Positions 63,599 to 64,000 of a stretch of 64,000 nucleotides of DNA are shown piece by piece (within the stretch, counting starts at the first letter, position 1; each line of letters starts with the position of its first letter). The notes under the pieces are model-generated. The model did no database searches, was not told where the DNA came from, and saw nothing but the letters and a program-made list of their open reading frames with translations. Made by a program: the position numbers and the translations under genes. The stretch is from Aggregatilineales bacterium (GTDB taxonomy: Bacteria; Chloroflexota; Anaerolineae; Aggregatilineales; Phototrophicaceae): NCBI GenBank assembly GCA_030834905.1, contig JAUQWZ010000034.1, forward strand, positions 186,001-250,000, read 5' to 3'.

Positions 63599-64000
63599 TC
63601 ACTTCTTGCCTTTGGCGGCTGCGCCCGCCGCGCCTGGCTTGGGTCGCTTCGTACCGTACTTGCTGCGCCCTTGTTCACGGTTCTTCACGCCTTCAGTATC
63701 GAGCGTGCCGCGTACAATGTGGTAACGAACGCCGGGAAGGTCTTTTACACGACCGCCGCGCACAAGCACGACGCTGTGCTCCTGCAAACTGTGCCCTTCA
63801 CCAGGAATGTAAGCGCTGACTTCGATCTGGTTGGAGAGACGGACACGAGCCACCTTGCGCAAAGCCGAATTCGGCTTCTTTGGCGTCATCGTCTTGACGA
63901 CGGTACAAACGCCGCGCTTCTGAGGCGACCCCTTCTTGGTGCGGGTGCGTCGCTGATCATAGACGTTGAAGGTGAACTGCAGAGCTGGTGATTTGCTCTT
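63599..64000 (-). CDS. rpsL: 30S ribosomal protein S12, 5' end outside window
   Basis: The last 133 residues are visible and the frame is open to the window edge. [17 protein letters not shown] and [17 protein letters not shown] carry the two lysines where changes give streptomycin resistance; both are wild type. An insertion [16 protein letters not shown] after SPALQ is like the one in Bacillus-type S12. The C-terminal tail ([13 protein letters not shown]) is slightly extended. First visible gene of the superoperon. Confidence 0.97.
   Translation of the reverse strand, partial: KSKSPALQFTFNVYDQRRTRTKKGSPQKRGVCTVVKTMTPKKPNSALRKVARVRLSNQIEVSAYIPGEGHSLQEHSVVLVRGGRVKDLPGVRYHIVRGTLDTEGVKNREQGRSKYGTKRPKPGAAGAAAKGKK

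Overview
The window is one contiguous stretch of a GC-rich bacterial chromosome with dense gene packing. Its right third (about 41.2-64.0 kb, minus strand) is a fused str-S10-spc-alpha-type ribosomal superoperon. The left two thirds carry signalling, proteostasis, envelope and carbohydrate genes. The mix (cytosolic GAF histidine kinases, an ABC-2 permease joined to a SpoIIM-like domain, VanW/LysM/L,D-transpeptidase envelope proteins, secreted WD40-like propellers, a compact Lon/Hsp20 locus) suggests Chloroflexota, probably an Anaerolineae-like lineage. That placement is inference from gene content; no rRNA is present to test it. No insertion sequence, prophage, CRISPR array or replication origin was seen.

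Layout. 1-2.4 kb: the 3' part of a SIRT5-type sirtuin, a secreted beta-propeller-like protein, and an endonuclease III-like glycosylase. 2.4-10.9 kb: four histidine-kinase-type proteins (two canonical, two lacking a recognisable phospho-acceptor His) interleaved with a PIG-L deacetylase, greA and lysS. 10.9-15.8 kb: a 49-aa membrane peptide, serS with an enlarged tRNA-binding arm, a three-gene minus-strand cluster (82-aa protein, HNH nuclease broken by one TAG, HEAT protein), and an S9 peptidase. 15.8-18.1 kb: an AT-rich gap with a strong promoter and a possible small RNA, then a VanW/LysM/L,D-transpeptidase. 18.2-31.1 kb: cupin, GH13 enzyme, a LysM protein with three copies of an unrecognised module, TPR protein, acyl-CoA dehydrogenase, the hsp20-lon-response regulator cluster, a cNMP-binding/small protein/GH5 cluster, and a metallo-beta-lactamase-fold hydrolase. 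31.3-41.2 kb: an ABC transporter, a long secreted propeller protein, lgt with a CDP-alcohol phosphatidyltransferase, tRNA-Pro(CGG), a SpoU methylase, MazG and an unknown protein.

Ribosomal superoperon. Transcription order is rpsL-rpsG-fusA-tuf-rpsJ-rplC-rplD-rplW-rplB-rpsS-rplV-rpsC-rplP-rpmC-rpsQ-rplN-rplX-rplE-rpsZ-rpsH-rplF-rplR-rpsE-rpmD-rplO-secY-adk-map-(membrane protein)-rpmJ-rpsM-rpsK-rpoA-rplQ-truA-rplM-rpsI, ending at an intrinsic terminator. infA and rpsD are absent from their usual slots. A 565-aa polytopic GT-C-like membrane protein lies between map and rpmJ, and S14 has an unusual zinc-ligand spacing.

The most striking non-coding feature is several families of short dispersed intergenic repeats, mostly palindromic. 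Copies within a family differ by paired changes that keep the hairpins intact, and in three places the repeat supplies the stop codon of the adjacent gene. This is the best candidate here for an under-described system.
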